Source: Paraescarpia echinospica (lineage: Eukaryota; Annelida; Polychaeta; Sabellida; Siboglinidae). Taken from it: a stretch of DNA of 64,000 nt. Numbering within the stretch: position 1 is the first letter of the stretch; each line of letters begins with the position of its first letter. The notes below the pieces were generated by a model. That model did not search any database, had not been told where the DNA came from, and was given only the letters and a program-made list of their open reading frames with translations. The DNA lies in the NCBI GenBank assembly GCA_020002185.1, contig CM034537.1, positions 15,197,262 to 15,261,261 of the forward strand, written 5' to 3'. The position numbers and the translations under genes were made by a program. Of this stretch, positions 18,750-28,419 are shown in pieces.

Positions 18750-19250
18750 TCGCCTAAAATGGCGGCTCCTACCTTCTTCCCACCAAAAAGGTGGCTCCCT
18801 TTGTATTTTTTCACTAAAATGACGTCCCTATATATTGTTTACATGTATTTTGTTTATTTCCGTCAAAATGGCGTCCCTGTATATTGTTAACTTCCGCTAA
18901 AATGGCGTCCCTATATATTGTTTACATCCGCTAAAATGGTGTCCCTATATATTGTTTACATGTATTTTGTTTACTTCCGTCAAAATGGCGTCCCTGTATA
19001 TTGTTTACATGTATTTTGTTTACTTCCGTCAAAATGGAGTCCCTGTATATTGTTTACTTCCGTTAAAATGACGTCCCTATATATTGTTTACTTCCGTCAA
19101 AACGGCGTCCCTGTATTTTGTTTACATGTATATTGTTTACTTCCGTCAAAATGGCATCCCTGTATTTTGTTTACATGTATATTGTTTACTTTCGTCAAAA
19201 TGGCGTCCCTTTGTATGTTTACTTCGAATAAAATGGCGGCTCATATATAC
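18750..19250 (+). repeat. Intron minisatellite with repeated AAAATGGCG (YY1-like) motif
   Basis: About a dozen copies of CCGTCAAAATGGCGTCCCTG alternating with TATATTGTTTAC lie in intron 2 (18715-19410). Copies vary (AAAATGACG, AAAATGGAG). Long ORFs in this stretch are repeat artefacts. Confidence 0.85.
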
Positions 19251-19410
19251 TTCTTGTCAACATACCTGCTCCCGTCCTATTCCTATTGAAGCACTGTCTC
19301 CATACACTTATCATCTTCCTATAGGCTTCTGGTCACGTGACCAAAAGTCACGTGCCTTTTGATTACATTTTCCCTATAATTTCGTCTGTAATAATTAATT
19401 ATTCTTGTAG

Positions 19411-19701
19411 AAATTCATCACGGGGCCTATGCCCCCAAAGAGACAACCAGCCCCGATAGCCACGGCGACAGCGCCGGCGGTCCAGACAGCCACTGGAACA
19501 GCCCCGGTACCGACAGCCACTGGGACAGCGCCGACGGTACCTACAACGACCGACACACCACTGATACCGCACTTTGCCTGTTGCCTGTGCAACAGCACAT
19601 TCACCAAAAAACATAATTGGCAGCGACATATCAACAAGGGGCGATGCCAAAGAAAAATACAGAAGGACCAGCGGCGGGAAGCGCTCGTTCAAGAAATAAT
19701 G
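19411..19701 (+). CDS. Polymerase gene exon 3 (97 codons, second C2HC zinc finger)
   Basis: Acceptor ATTATTCTTGTAG, then phase-0 coding: a Pro/Ala/Thr repeat (TATGTAP-like units), a second finger CCLCNSTFTKKHNWQRH with the same C-x2-C-x12-H-x5-C spacing, and a charged helix-like end (KDQRREALVQEIM) before a GTAACT donor. Confidence 0.68.
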
Positions 19702-19875
19702 GTAACTTGATTGTATTCTATAAATGTTTTCAGATGCTGCTACAAATGTCATATGTTCATATTTTGTATACCATGATTAAAAGTCAGCTTGTGTTTATTT
19801 CAGGTGTTGCTACAAATCCCGTCTTATTGTACTTTATATATCATAATTAAAATTCAACTTGTGTGTTTATTTCAG

Positions 19876-19959
19876 CGCCAAGAAAAGGAGCGCGTTGCTG
19901 TTGCTGCTGATGTTCCAACTACCTCTGCGCCGCCTGCGCCTGTGACCGAAGGCACTACG
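19876..19959 (+). CDS. Polymerase gene exon 4 (28 codons)
   Basis: Acceptor GTTTATTTCAG, phase-0 coding RQEKERVAVAADVPTTSAPP, and a consensus GTGAGT donor. A short linker exon that joins in frame to exon 5. Confidence 0.6.
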
Positions 19960-20307
19960 GTGAGTAATCTCTGAAGATGTCGGGTATTATCACTGACTAC
20001 GTCTGTATTTAATGTACATATCAACTGAAGCAATTCACTACCGTACCATAAAAGATTTCTATTCTCCCGTCTAGTGATACGTGCCTTTATTGCAGTGTTT
20101 TTGAATCTTGTGTGATTAATTAGTTGAATACTTTACTACATGTTTCACTATCCAAGTTATGAACAACTTTGTTGGTTGTATTAACTTAATTAACTTAATC
20201 AAACAAGGAATATGTTATCTTCAACAAAAGGAAAATTAGCCTATTAATTACTATTGGACAATAAACTCCTATTGTATTGTATTGTAAAAAAACATATGTT
20301 GTTGTAG

Positions 20308-23300
20308 AAATCGCGAAAACGCCGACGGTTGTCATCACCGACCAGTTCGTCAGCGCCGACCAGATCGTCACCGACATTTTCACCGACATCGTCACCAGCA
20401 GCAAAAAGGCCGTCACCCTGTCACTCACCCCCGCCCTCTCCGTTACTCCTGGTACAAGATCCGCTTGTACCACCGGAGGTTGTAGATTTTGTACCTGATA
20501 ATTTGTTAAATTTTTATAGGAGTCAGTGGTCGACAATTCGTACACATTATCGTAGGGGGCCCGTCCAGAGAACCTACAACATTCGATTATCGGATACTGA
20601 CATAACCTCATTACATCCAACATTGTGGAACATTTTTGATGAACAAACTACCGCCTTCAAAATTAATTTAAGTTTCGGATTTATTTTATATAACCAGAAA
20701 ACGAAAGAACATCGTTATTTTCATTCTTCAAAAAATGTTTCCGGTAGGTTTCTGGACAGGCCCCCTTTAATTAGTAATGCCGATGAATTTCAGTTGTTTT
20801 TAAAATCGTTTGAAGAAAAAGATATTTTAAGTTGGGCAATTAGACAGAGGCCCGATTCTCAATGGATCTGTGAAATGGTAACAAATGTTACATTTTACAT
20901 AAACATCATACCTGATCACCCTATAGGTACTGGTAATATAGTCCTTCCCGACTATATTCTCATCAATAAAGGTTTACATTCGTTGTCCTGCGACTTGTCC
21001 CGATACGACAGGTCACCTTATAAAGATAATCTTTGTTTCTTCCGTGCTCTCGCACTAAGTCGGGGAGGTGATATTCGTAATCTCGAGCCTCATGTTGCTG
21101 CTTTATACAACCTGTACCAAGAGTCTATAAACGATGCCCCATCTATGAAGTGTTTCACTGGCTTTAAGCTAAGTGACCTTTATGACATTGAAAAGCTTTT
21201 TCATATCAATATATATGTTTATGAATTACTCGATCATCACGACGACGACGACAAGAACTTGGTAGCGTGTCATTTACTGAGACGTTCAACTTGTAAATTC
21301 CCCGATACTTTAAATTTGAATCTTTTCGAAACACATTTTTCTTTTATCCACGATATTAAAACGTACACACGGTCTTTCAAATGTATCAAATGTGACAAAC
21401 TTTGGCATACTTTAAAGTCCTTAAAAAGACACCAACAAGGTTGCGAAGTCGAGGTGAAGAGAATATTCCCTGGTGGTATATTTCATGTTCAGGAAACCAT
21501 TTTTCAGAAACTTGATGAGTTGGGTATTGTCGTCAAAGAAAAATACCGGTATTATCCGTTTCGGGCCACCTTTGATTTTGAATCTTATTTTGACACGGCC
21601 AACTTACCGGTAAATACTCCAAAGGTCGAGTGGTTGGCTCGACACGAAATACTTAGCGTTAGTATATCATCCAATGTTCCCGGGTACAAGGAACCATGCT
21701 GTTTTATTAGCGAGGGTGAGCCGAGCCAACTAGTCGATCGTTTTCTAAATTACCTTTACGAAATTAGCGATACCGCTTCCGAAATTCTTAAAACACGTTA
21801 TCAGTTTGTTTTTGATGAATTAAACCAACAACTAAAAGATATTCAATCACCAGAGGCTAGAATGCTCGAGCCCGACTTAGACGAAATTCTAGATGACGGG
21901 TCACCTTTACCTATTATCACAGAAGATGAAATTTCAAAATTAATTGGTAAGCTTCGCGGATTTCTTGAAGAACTACCCGTCATTGGCTTTAATTCCGGAA
22001 AATACGATTTGAACGTCATAAAAAAATATATCACACCACACTTCCTGACAACCGACGTAGGTGACGAGAAGGACGAGAACGAATCTAATAAGAAATCTAA
22101 AAATATCATGTTCACAGTAATGCGTCATACTAATGTGATGTGTTTAAAAACAGCGACTTTGAAATTTTTGGACATCATAAATTATTTGGCCCCCGGTTTT
22201 AGTTACGATAAATTTCTGAAAGCTTACGGATGTGTACAAACTAAAGGCTACTTTCCCTACGAGTGGGTGACTTCGTTAAGTAGACTCGACTGTGAATCCC
22301 TTCCTTCAAAGGAAGCTTTTCACAGCGATTTGAAAAACGAAGACATTTCTGACGAAAATTACGCGTACTGCGAACAAATTTGGCGCGATCACGATATGAA
22401 AACTTTTCGTGATTTTCTTATTTGGTACAACAACAGAGATGTCGTTCCTTTCCTTGAAGCTATAAAAAAACAGTTCTCTTTTTACAAATTGCGCCACATT
22501 GATATGTTTAAAGACGGTATTAGCGTTCCCGGTCTAACCATGAAATTTATGTTTGACACATTACCACGTGATATTTATTTCAGTCTGTTTAATCAAAAAG
22601 ATTCGGATTTACACGATATGTTAAAAAAAGCCATCGTAGGGGGCCCGTCTATAATATATCACCGCCATCACGAAGTCGACGTTACACGGCTTCGTGAATC
22701 GGAAAGGGGCGACTCAGCCCACCCCTGTCGTTCTATTGTTGGCTACGACGCAAATGCATTATACCTTTGGGCTCTTTCGCAAGATATGCCCACCGGATGT
22801 TATACGCGTCGTAGCCGAGAAAATTATTTCAGACCTAAAACATCACGTGTTTACGGAAAAATGGCTCTTGAATGGCTAGAGTGGGTAGCTCACGAAAAAA
22901 ATAAAACGATAAGGCATCAATTTAACGGAGAAGAGAAACGCATTGGGGATCGTAAACTTCCCGTTGACGGATGGTGTGCCCAGACTCGCACCGTTTATCA
23001 ATTTCACGGTTGCTATTTTCACGGTTGTCCTTGTAACGTGGAGCACACCAACTCTATCAACGGGAAGTCTATGGCCGATCTCTTATCGGAAACTAAAAAG
23101 AACACTACGTATTTGCGTAAATATACCGAGGTCATCGAAATGTGGGAATGTCAATGGAAAGAAATTCGGAAAAATTCCGAAATAAGAAATTTTCTAAATT
23201 CAAAATTTCCTAACCGTAACCTGAAGTGGGAAATGACCCAAGATAAAGTTTTGCAAAATGTAGTTGAAGGTCGCCTATTTGGTATGGTTGAGTGCGACAT

Positions 23301-24477
23301 TTTTGTTCCGGATCACCTTAAAGATTATTTTGGTGAAATGCAACCCATTTTCAAAAACATTGACATTACCCGTGACGACATCGGCCCCTATATGCGAACT
23401 TACGCCGAAGAGCACAATATATTATCTACTCCTCGGCGAACACTGGTGGCTTCGTATTTTGGTAAACAAATTCTTTTAGGTACACCTTTGTTAAAATGGT
23501 ATTTGAAACACGGACTGGTCGTTTCTCACGTTTATCAAGTCTTAGAATACGAACCCAGTCCGTGTTTCAACCATTTCGCCAATGCCGTCTCGAATGCACG
23601 CCGCGAAGGTGACGTGCACCCGGACAAGGCCATTATTGGTGATACGATGAAACTTCTTGGGAACAGTGGCTATGGAAAATGTATAACTAATAAGGATATC
23701 CAAAGAGATATTATCTTTTGTAATAGTAAAACGGCGAGCCAAGGTATTAACAGTCATCGTTTTCGCCAGCTAGACCTAATTACGGAATCCGTGTACCAAT
23801 TGACAATGAACAAGAAATCCATTAAATACGATCTCCCTCTTCAAATCGGTTTTATGGTTTACCAGTATGCAAAATTGAGAATGCTGGAATTTTATTACGA
23901 TTTCATAGATTATTATATAGAGCGCCCTCTCTTCCAATATTGCGAGATGGATACGGATTCCGCATATTTAAGTCTAGCTTTTTCTTGTTTAGACGATTGT
24001 GTTACCACCGATAAACGACACGAATATTTTATAAACTTGTCCCGGTGGTTCCCCGTTGCTTGTTGTGACGCGCACGCGTCCGATTATGTCACTTGTCGGA
24101 TGGAAGGGAAAGAATGGGTCCCTTCGGAATCGTGTTGCATTGCGCGTGCGCGTCACGACAAAAGGACACCCGGTCTGTTCAAAATAGAGTACGAAGGTAG
24201 AGGTTTCATCGGCTTGTGCAGCAAAACATATTATTGTTTTGGTGATACGGATAAATTCAGCACGAAAGGTCTAAATAAGAGACACAACGAAATTGACAAA
24301 GACACGTTTTTGAAAGTACTGAAAACCAAAGAGAGTGGTGTTGGAAAAAATCGAGGGTTTCGGGTGAAGAATGCTTCAGTTTTTACATATATTCAAGAAC
24401 GTTCTGCACTAACCTATTTTTATTCCAAACGACCGGTACAAGCCGATGGAATCTCTACCTCTCCGTGTCTGGTATAA
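20308..24477 (+). CDS. Protein-primed family B DNA polymerase of element 1 (main exon, 1389 codons; gene 18210-24477)
   Basis: Acceptor TTGTTGTAG at 20307, then KSRKRRR (possible nuclear signal) in frame with exon 4; the whole spliced product would be about 1,646 residues. Order of domains: a Ser/Pro-rich linker; an OTU-like segment with DNLCFFRAL (about 21022-21054) and a later ETHFSFI; a zinc finger CIKC-x12-H-x3-C (about 21382-21445); exonuclease motifs TFDFESYFD (Exo I, about 21570), GFNSGKYDLN (Exo II, about 21984) and YNNRDV (Exo III, about 22427); polymerase motifs GYDANALY (A, 22741), LLGNSGYGK (B, about 23652) and MDTDSAY (C, about 23947). All catalytic acidic residues are present and the frame is uninterrupted, so the enzyme may be active. 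Polinton polymerases copy the linear element using a terminal protein primer. Confidence 0.95.
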   Translation, partial: KSRKRRRLSSPTSSSAPTRSSPTFSPTSSPAAKRPSPCHSPPPSPLLLVQDPLVPPEVVDFVPDNLLNFYRSQWSTIRTHYRRGPVQRTYNIRLSDTDITSLHPTLWNIFDEQTTAFKINLSFGFILYNQKTKEHRYFHSSKNVSGRFLDRPPLISNADEFQLFLKSFEEKDILSWAIRQRPDSQWICEMVTNVTFYINIIPDHPIGTGNIVLPDYILINKGLHSLSCDLSRYDRSPYKDNLCFFRALALSRGGDIRNLEPHVAALYNLYQESINDAPSMKCFTGFKLSDLYDIEKLFHINIYVYELLDHHDDDDKNLVACHLLRRSTCKFPDTLNLNLFETHFSFIHDIKTYTRSFKCIKCDKLWHTLKSLKRHQQGCEVEVKRIFPGGIFHVQETIFQKLDELGIVVKEKYRYYPFRATFDFESYFDTANLPVNTPKVEWLARHEILSVSISSNVPGYKEPCCFISEGEPSQLVDRFLNYLYEISDTASEILKTRYQFVFDELNQQLKDIQSPEARMLEPDLDEILDDGSPLPIITEDEISKLIGKLRGFLEELPVIGFNSGKYDLNVIKKYITPHFLTTDVGDEKDENESNKKSKNIMFTVMRHTNVMCLKTATLKFLDIINYLAPGFSYDKFLKAYGCVQTKGYFPYEWVTSLSRLDCESLPSKEAFHSDLKNEDISDENYAYCEQIWRDHDMKTFRDFLIWYNNRDVVPFLEAIKKQFSFYKLRHIDMFKDGISVPGLTMKFMFDTLPRDIYFSLFNQKDSDLHDMLKKAIVGGPSIIYHRHHEVDVTRLRESERGDSAHPCRSIVGYDANALYLWALSQDMPTGCYTRRSRENYFRPKTSRVYGKMALEWLEWVAHEKNKTIRHQFNGEEKRIGDRKLPVDGWCAQTRTVYQFHGCYFHGCPCNVEHTNSINGKSMADLLSETKKNTTYLRKYTEVIEMWECQWKEIRKNSEIRNFLNSKFPNRNLKWEMTQDKVLQNVVEGRLFGMVECDIFVPDHLKDYFGEMQPIFKNIDITRDDIGPYMRTYAEEHNILSTPRRTLVASYFGKQILLGTPLLKWYLKHGLVVSHVYQVLEYEPSPCFNHFANAVSNARREGDVHPDKAIIGDTMKLLGNSGYGKCITNKDIQRDIIFCNSKTASQGINSHRFRQLDLITESVYQLTMNKKSIKYDLPLQIGFMVYQYAKLRMLEFYYDFIDYYIERPLFQYCEMDTDSAYLSLAFSCLDDCVTTDKRHEYFINLSRWFPVACCDAHASDYVTCRMEGKEWVPSESCCIARARHDKRTPGLFKIEYEGRGFIGLCSKTYYCFGDTDKFSTKGLNKRHNEIDKDTFLKVLKTKESGVGKNRGFRVKNASVFTYIQERSALTYFYSKRPVQADGISTSPCLV

Positions 24478-25480
24478 TAGACACGCCAGTAAATCTTTTC
24501 GTGAGCTACCCGTGTATCATTCGGTATTGTTGTAACATTTGGTATTTGTGTAACATATAGTCTTGGTGTAACCGTGATCAGGTATGATGTTTATCGACCA
24601 CTGACTCCTACTTGTTACTTGTCGATTATTAAAGAGTGTACATTTCACATTTCACATTTACTGTTCGGTACACTCGTGAGAAAGCCGTGTAATATCCGGT
24701 CTTAATGTAGCCGTGATGAACTATTGTGTATATCGAATCCTATCTTGTCAATTGATAAAGAGTGTATCAACACACACACACACGTCATTGTTGCATCATC
24801 ATCATCATGATGTTGTTTTTTTCTTTTTAAGTAGGATACTGGTGAAAATAAACAAAGTATATTGTATATTTCAATCGCTGCAAAAAATCGTGTCAATAAA
24901 CACAGAGTGTGGCATACTGTCTATCAGTGACTGTGTATCATGTGGAGTCGATTTGTATATAGTTGTTAAGGTTTACAAGATTTTATAATAGTGACACTTA
25001 CTCTTGGGTGTCTCATAACAAGAATATATGTGATATCATTCACAGGGATACTTTCTCTTGGGTGTCTCAATACAATGTGTGTACCATATGAAATAAATCT
25101 GTATGTAGTTAAGGTTTACAAGATTTTATAAGATTGATACTTTCTCTTGGGTGTCTGAATAAAAAAAATTCATGAACGCACATATGGTGTCGACTTTGTT
25201 ATTGCTTAATTAAGGTAATACAAGAACGTGCATGCCAACATTACATGCAAACATTACATACCACTCTTAAGTCAAAATTCACTTAGGTATATTGAACACC
25301 ACCCACATTGATAACGTTGACAAAACAATTGTTGTTACTGAAACGGGGAAAAGCGAGGTGTGTCTTGATGACTATGAAAACGAAAAACACACTCATCCAT
25401 AGCATCAACACGATTTTATTTGAATATTTCACATATAATATATCTTGCACACTGTTCCTGTAGATTTCAAATCGGTAATG
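24478..25480. other. Convergent 3' regions of the two element-1 genes, with poly(A) signals and a triplicated motif
   Basis: AATAAA on the plus strand at 24847-24852 may end the polymerase mRNA. AATAAA on the minus strand at 25415-25420 lies 61 nt past the stop of the convergent gene. CTCTTGGGTGTCT occurs three times (about 25003, 25053, 25143), two of them after TACTTT. No other gene is seen. Confidence 0.6.
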
Positions 25481-26557
25481 CTAATAAGGTTCCCAACGTG
25501 TGATTTGCAAAGATGTCGCCGAATGAGCTGCGCGCCGCGACGATGCATGTCGTCTACGATTCCGATGACGACCACTGTCAAACGGAATGCTGGTTTCCTT
25601 TGATACGTCGCCGTCCACTGACGTTGTCTGCATGTAAAGCCAACGATCTGAGTTCCCAACTAAATCCATTGGCGTGTTGACGTCCTTGAGACCACGAGCA
25701 AAGGTTTCCCATCCCACCGGTTCAAACGACTTCCGTTTTCTCAACACGTCATTCACAAGGTCCACGATATTACTTCCGGGAACCGTCTTGTTTCTGTACA
25801 TCATCTCGCCACGATCGTTCCAACTTACGGCCCCTTTCATTTTATCGAGTAGTCTTCGTGCTTTCTGCTTCATAGTTTTTGGAACGCTGTCGATGATTTC
25901 GTTTTCGATGCTCTCCTTTTCGACGACTTCATTTTCGTTAGCAGGTTGTACTTTGTTTTTCTCTTCACTGGGAATTTTTTCGATGACCACACGCACGGGT
26001 TCTTGGATACGTTTGTCGGAAAGATCGTTGTACCGATTCAACACCTGGTTATACAACACAACCTTTTCCCTCTCGTGTATATCGTTTCGTTCTAGTATGT
26101 CTAGCATTTCATTGTCGAGTCGTTGCAAGACCCTTTCGATAGGGTTAGCAGTCGAAGGACGTTGCGGTTGAATGTTTTCCAAAATACGGGGATCGACCAG
26201 GGCCATCTTCTTTGTATACTCCATGGTCACCTGAGATGGAGCCGGGAATGTCGAGCTTATTGAAGGAACCGTAGGCACATGTGTCATAGTGGGCACCTGA
26301 ATTGGAGACGAGAATGTCGAGCTTGTTGCTGGGGCCAGAGACACAGATGTCGAAGTAGGCACCGAGGCAAGTGAATTGAACAATGTAGTGCTTGTCGTCG
26401 TAGTGTTTGTCGATGACCTACAGCGATTGTGAGCAATGTGACTTTTCCAGTTGTTCCTACGTGTAAAATATCTCTTGCAATCTGGGCATCGGAAAGGTGC
26501 CAAGGACGGTGATGGTGTGGGCTTGTTGGCAGCCAGTAGAACAGTAGATAAGCTCAT
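25481..26557 (-). CDS. C2HC zinc finger plus MALVDP-motif protein of element 1 (358 aa)
   Basis: ATG at 26557. Residues ~21-48 form a finger FRCPDCKRYFTRRNNWKSH (C-x2-C-x12-H-x5-C) nearly the same as polymerase exon 2. A Ser/Thr/Pro-rich linker follows to about residue 110. The remainder parallels the Polinton A protein at 792-1553 block by block: KKMALVDPR, DILERND, PKTMKQKA, WNDRGEM, PGSNIVDLVNDVLR, PVGWETFA, DLVGN. The basic tail differs. The finger is absent from the Polinton A homologue, so the two modules were joined, or one was lost. Function unknown; a DNA-binding role at the element's repeats is a guess. It is convergent to the polymerase gene and intact. Confidence 0.82.
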   Translation of the reverse strand: MSLSTVLLAANKPTPSPSLAPFRCPDCKRYFTRRNNWKSHIAHNRCRSSTNTTTTSTTLFNSLASVPTSTSVSLAPATSSTFSSPIQVPTMTHVPTVPSISSTFPAPSQVTMEYTKKMALVDPRILENIQPQRPSTANPIERVLQRLDNEMLDILERNDIHEREKVVLYNQVLNRYNDLSDKRIQEPVRVVIEKIPSEEKNKVQPANENEVVEKESIENEIIDSVPKTMKQKARRLLDKMKGAVSWNDRGEMMYRNKTVPGSNIVDLVNDVLRKRKSFEPVGWETFARGLKDVNTPMDLVGNSDRWLYMQTTSVDGDVSKETSIPFDSGRHRNRRRHASSRRAAHSATSLQITRWEPY

Positions 26558-26621
26558 GATGGAGGTGTTTACTGTTCAAATGCAAACAACGAAATGAACC
26601 ACTAGTTGAAATGCGCGATAA

Positions 26622-27290
26622 CCTGTCTATTTGCTTTGCTTTGCTTTGATAACCCGTCTATTTGCTTTGCTTTGCTTTGCTTTGATAACCCGTCTATTTG
26701 CTTTGCTTTGCTTTGATAACCTGTCTATTTGCTTTGCTTTGCTTTGCTTTGATAACCCGTCTATTTGCTTTGCTTTGCTTTGCTTCAGAAGCAAATCTCA
26801 CGCGATAACCCGTCTATTTGCTTTGCTTTGCTTTGCTTCTGAAGCAAATCTCACGCGATAACCCGTCTATTTGATTTGCTTTGCTTTGCTTCTGAAGCAA
26901 ATCTCACGCGATAACCCGTCTATTTGCTTTGCTTTGCTTTGCTTCTGAAGCAAATCTCACGCGATAACCCGTCTATTTGCTTTGCTTTGCTATGCTTCTG
27001 AAGCAAATCTCATGCGATAACCCGTCTATTTGCTTTCCTTTGCTTTGCTTCTGAAGCAAATCTCACGCGATAACCCGTCTATTTGCTTTCCTTTGCTTTG
27101 CTTCTGAAGCAAATCTCACGCGATAACCCGTCTATTTGCTTTGCTTTGCTTTGCTTCTGAAGCAAATCTCATGCGATAACCCGTCTATTTGCTTTCCTTT
27201 GCTTTGCTTCTGAAGCAAATCTCACGAGATAACCCGTCTATTGTGGTGGAATTCCACCTCAATGTGGTGGAATCTCACGCGATAACCCGT
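26622..27290. repeat. CTTTG satellite cassette with flanking boxes
   Basis: Tandem units of CTATTTGCTTTGCTTTG joined to CTGAAGCAAATCTCACGCG and ATAACCCGT. The same cassette occurs in both arms of element 2 (37840-38030 and 40730-41070). CTGAAGCAAA is partly complementary to the CTTTGCTTC run, so each unit can form a hairpin. Confidence 0.9.
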
Positions 27291-27830
27291 CTATGTGTCA
27301 TCCGTAGTCTCGTCTCTTGTCTCGTCCGTACTCTCGTGTGATGTGTCATCCGTAGTCTCGTGACATATCTCGGTCATAGTCTCGTCTCTTGTCTCGTCGG
27401 TACTCTCGTGTGACATGTCATCCGTAGTCTCGTGTGATGTGTCATCCGTAGTCTCGTGACATATCTCGGTCATAGTCTCGTCTCTTGTCTCGTCGGTACT
27501 CTCGTGTGATGTGTCATCCGTAGTCTCGTGTCATCCGTAGTCTCGTGACATATCTCGGTCATAGTCTCGTCTCTTGTCTCGTCGGTACTCTCGTGTGATG
27601 TGTCATCCGTAGTCTCGTGTGATGTGTCATCCATAATCTCGTGACATATCTCGGTCATAGTCTCGTCTCTTGTCTCGACGGTATTCTCGTGTGATATGTC
27701 GTCCGTAATCTCGTGTGATGTGTCATCCGTAGTCTCGTGTGATGTGTCATCCGTAGTCTCGTGACATATATCGGTCATAGTCTCGTCTCTTGTCTCGTCG
27801 GTACTCTCGTGTAATGTTTGTGTAGCGTGT
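27291..27830 (-). repeat. 72-bp satellite cassette (open reading frame keeping)
   Basis: Tandem array whose minus-strand unit includes GACTATGACCGAGATATGTC and GACACATCACACGAG; the basic period is 72 bp. It is the same family as the arrays at 32790-33640, 38410-38960, 39730-40290 and 41745-42700 in element 2. The period is a multiple of three, so long ORFs appear; I do not treat them as genes. Confidence 0.9.
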
Positions 27831-27884
27831 TGGTCAAAGCATAGTGTAATGAGTGCGTGAGTGACTGCGTGAACAGACACAAAG

Positions 27885-27945
27885 GATGAGCGAGTGAGTG
27901 AGTGAGTGAGTGAGTGAGTGAGTGAGTGAGTGAGTGATTTGAGTG
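27885..27945. repeat. (GAGT)n microsatellite
   Basis: Short counterpart of the CACT/GAGT cassette in element 2. Confidence 0.9.
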
Positions 27946-28027
27946 ATTTGTTAATCGGGACTTAGACGAGTACCTTTACTTGTGAAGTGTAAGACACGAA
28001 AAAAGACGCAAGCTAAGGTTTGCACAT

Positions 28028-28411
28028 TTTATTACAACACAAACGTATTTACAAGTCGCGCTCCATAACTGCAAGAACAAGAGACTAGACATTAATACAG
28101 AGTCTTGCAAAGTTTAATCGTGTACAAGACAACACCGCACCTCACTACTTCAGTCTTGCCTGCCATACGACGAGGAGCCCTTGTGGGTCCAACAAAGTCG
28201 GTTCGGATACTCGGTTGCGGTATTGTTCCAGACAGTCAACCAGTCTTTAATCACTACAGTTGAATTAATGTCACCAAAGGTCTCATAAAACCACAAGACA
28301 GATTTACAGATCATCCTCCATTACTGCCAGAACAATTTGCTTTAATTTGTTTCGCCACTCCTCTGAAAACGGCTCTTGCAACCAACTCCCGATAGCACAC
28401 AAGTGATCGGA
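28028..28411 (-). other. Possible terminal exons of an unidentified minus-strand gene
   Basis: A minus-strand frame reads FSEEWRNKLKQIVLAVMEDD and stops at 28304. About 240 bases further on, a second similar end (acceptor-like TTGTTCTTGCAG, then TTATGGAGCGCGACTTGTAA) stops at 28049 and is followed by AATAAA at 28033-28028. Both ends would read ..MExDL-stop and both carry a pyrimidine tract plus CAG in front. This looks like a duplicated last exon. I know no family match; it may also be chance. Confidence 0.28.
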
Positions 28412-28419
28412 CGTTTCTA

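Noticed and set aside
18918..19289. 123-codon ORF rich in Phe, Tyr and Cys
   Set aside because: Lies in the intron minisatellite; translated repeat unit only.
26631..26861. Phe/Cys/Leu-rich ORF
   Set aside because: Translation of the CTTTG satellite.
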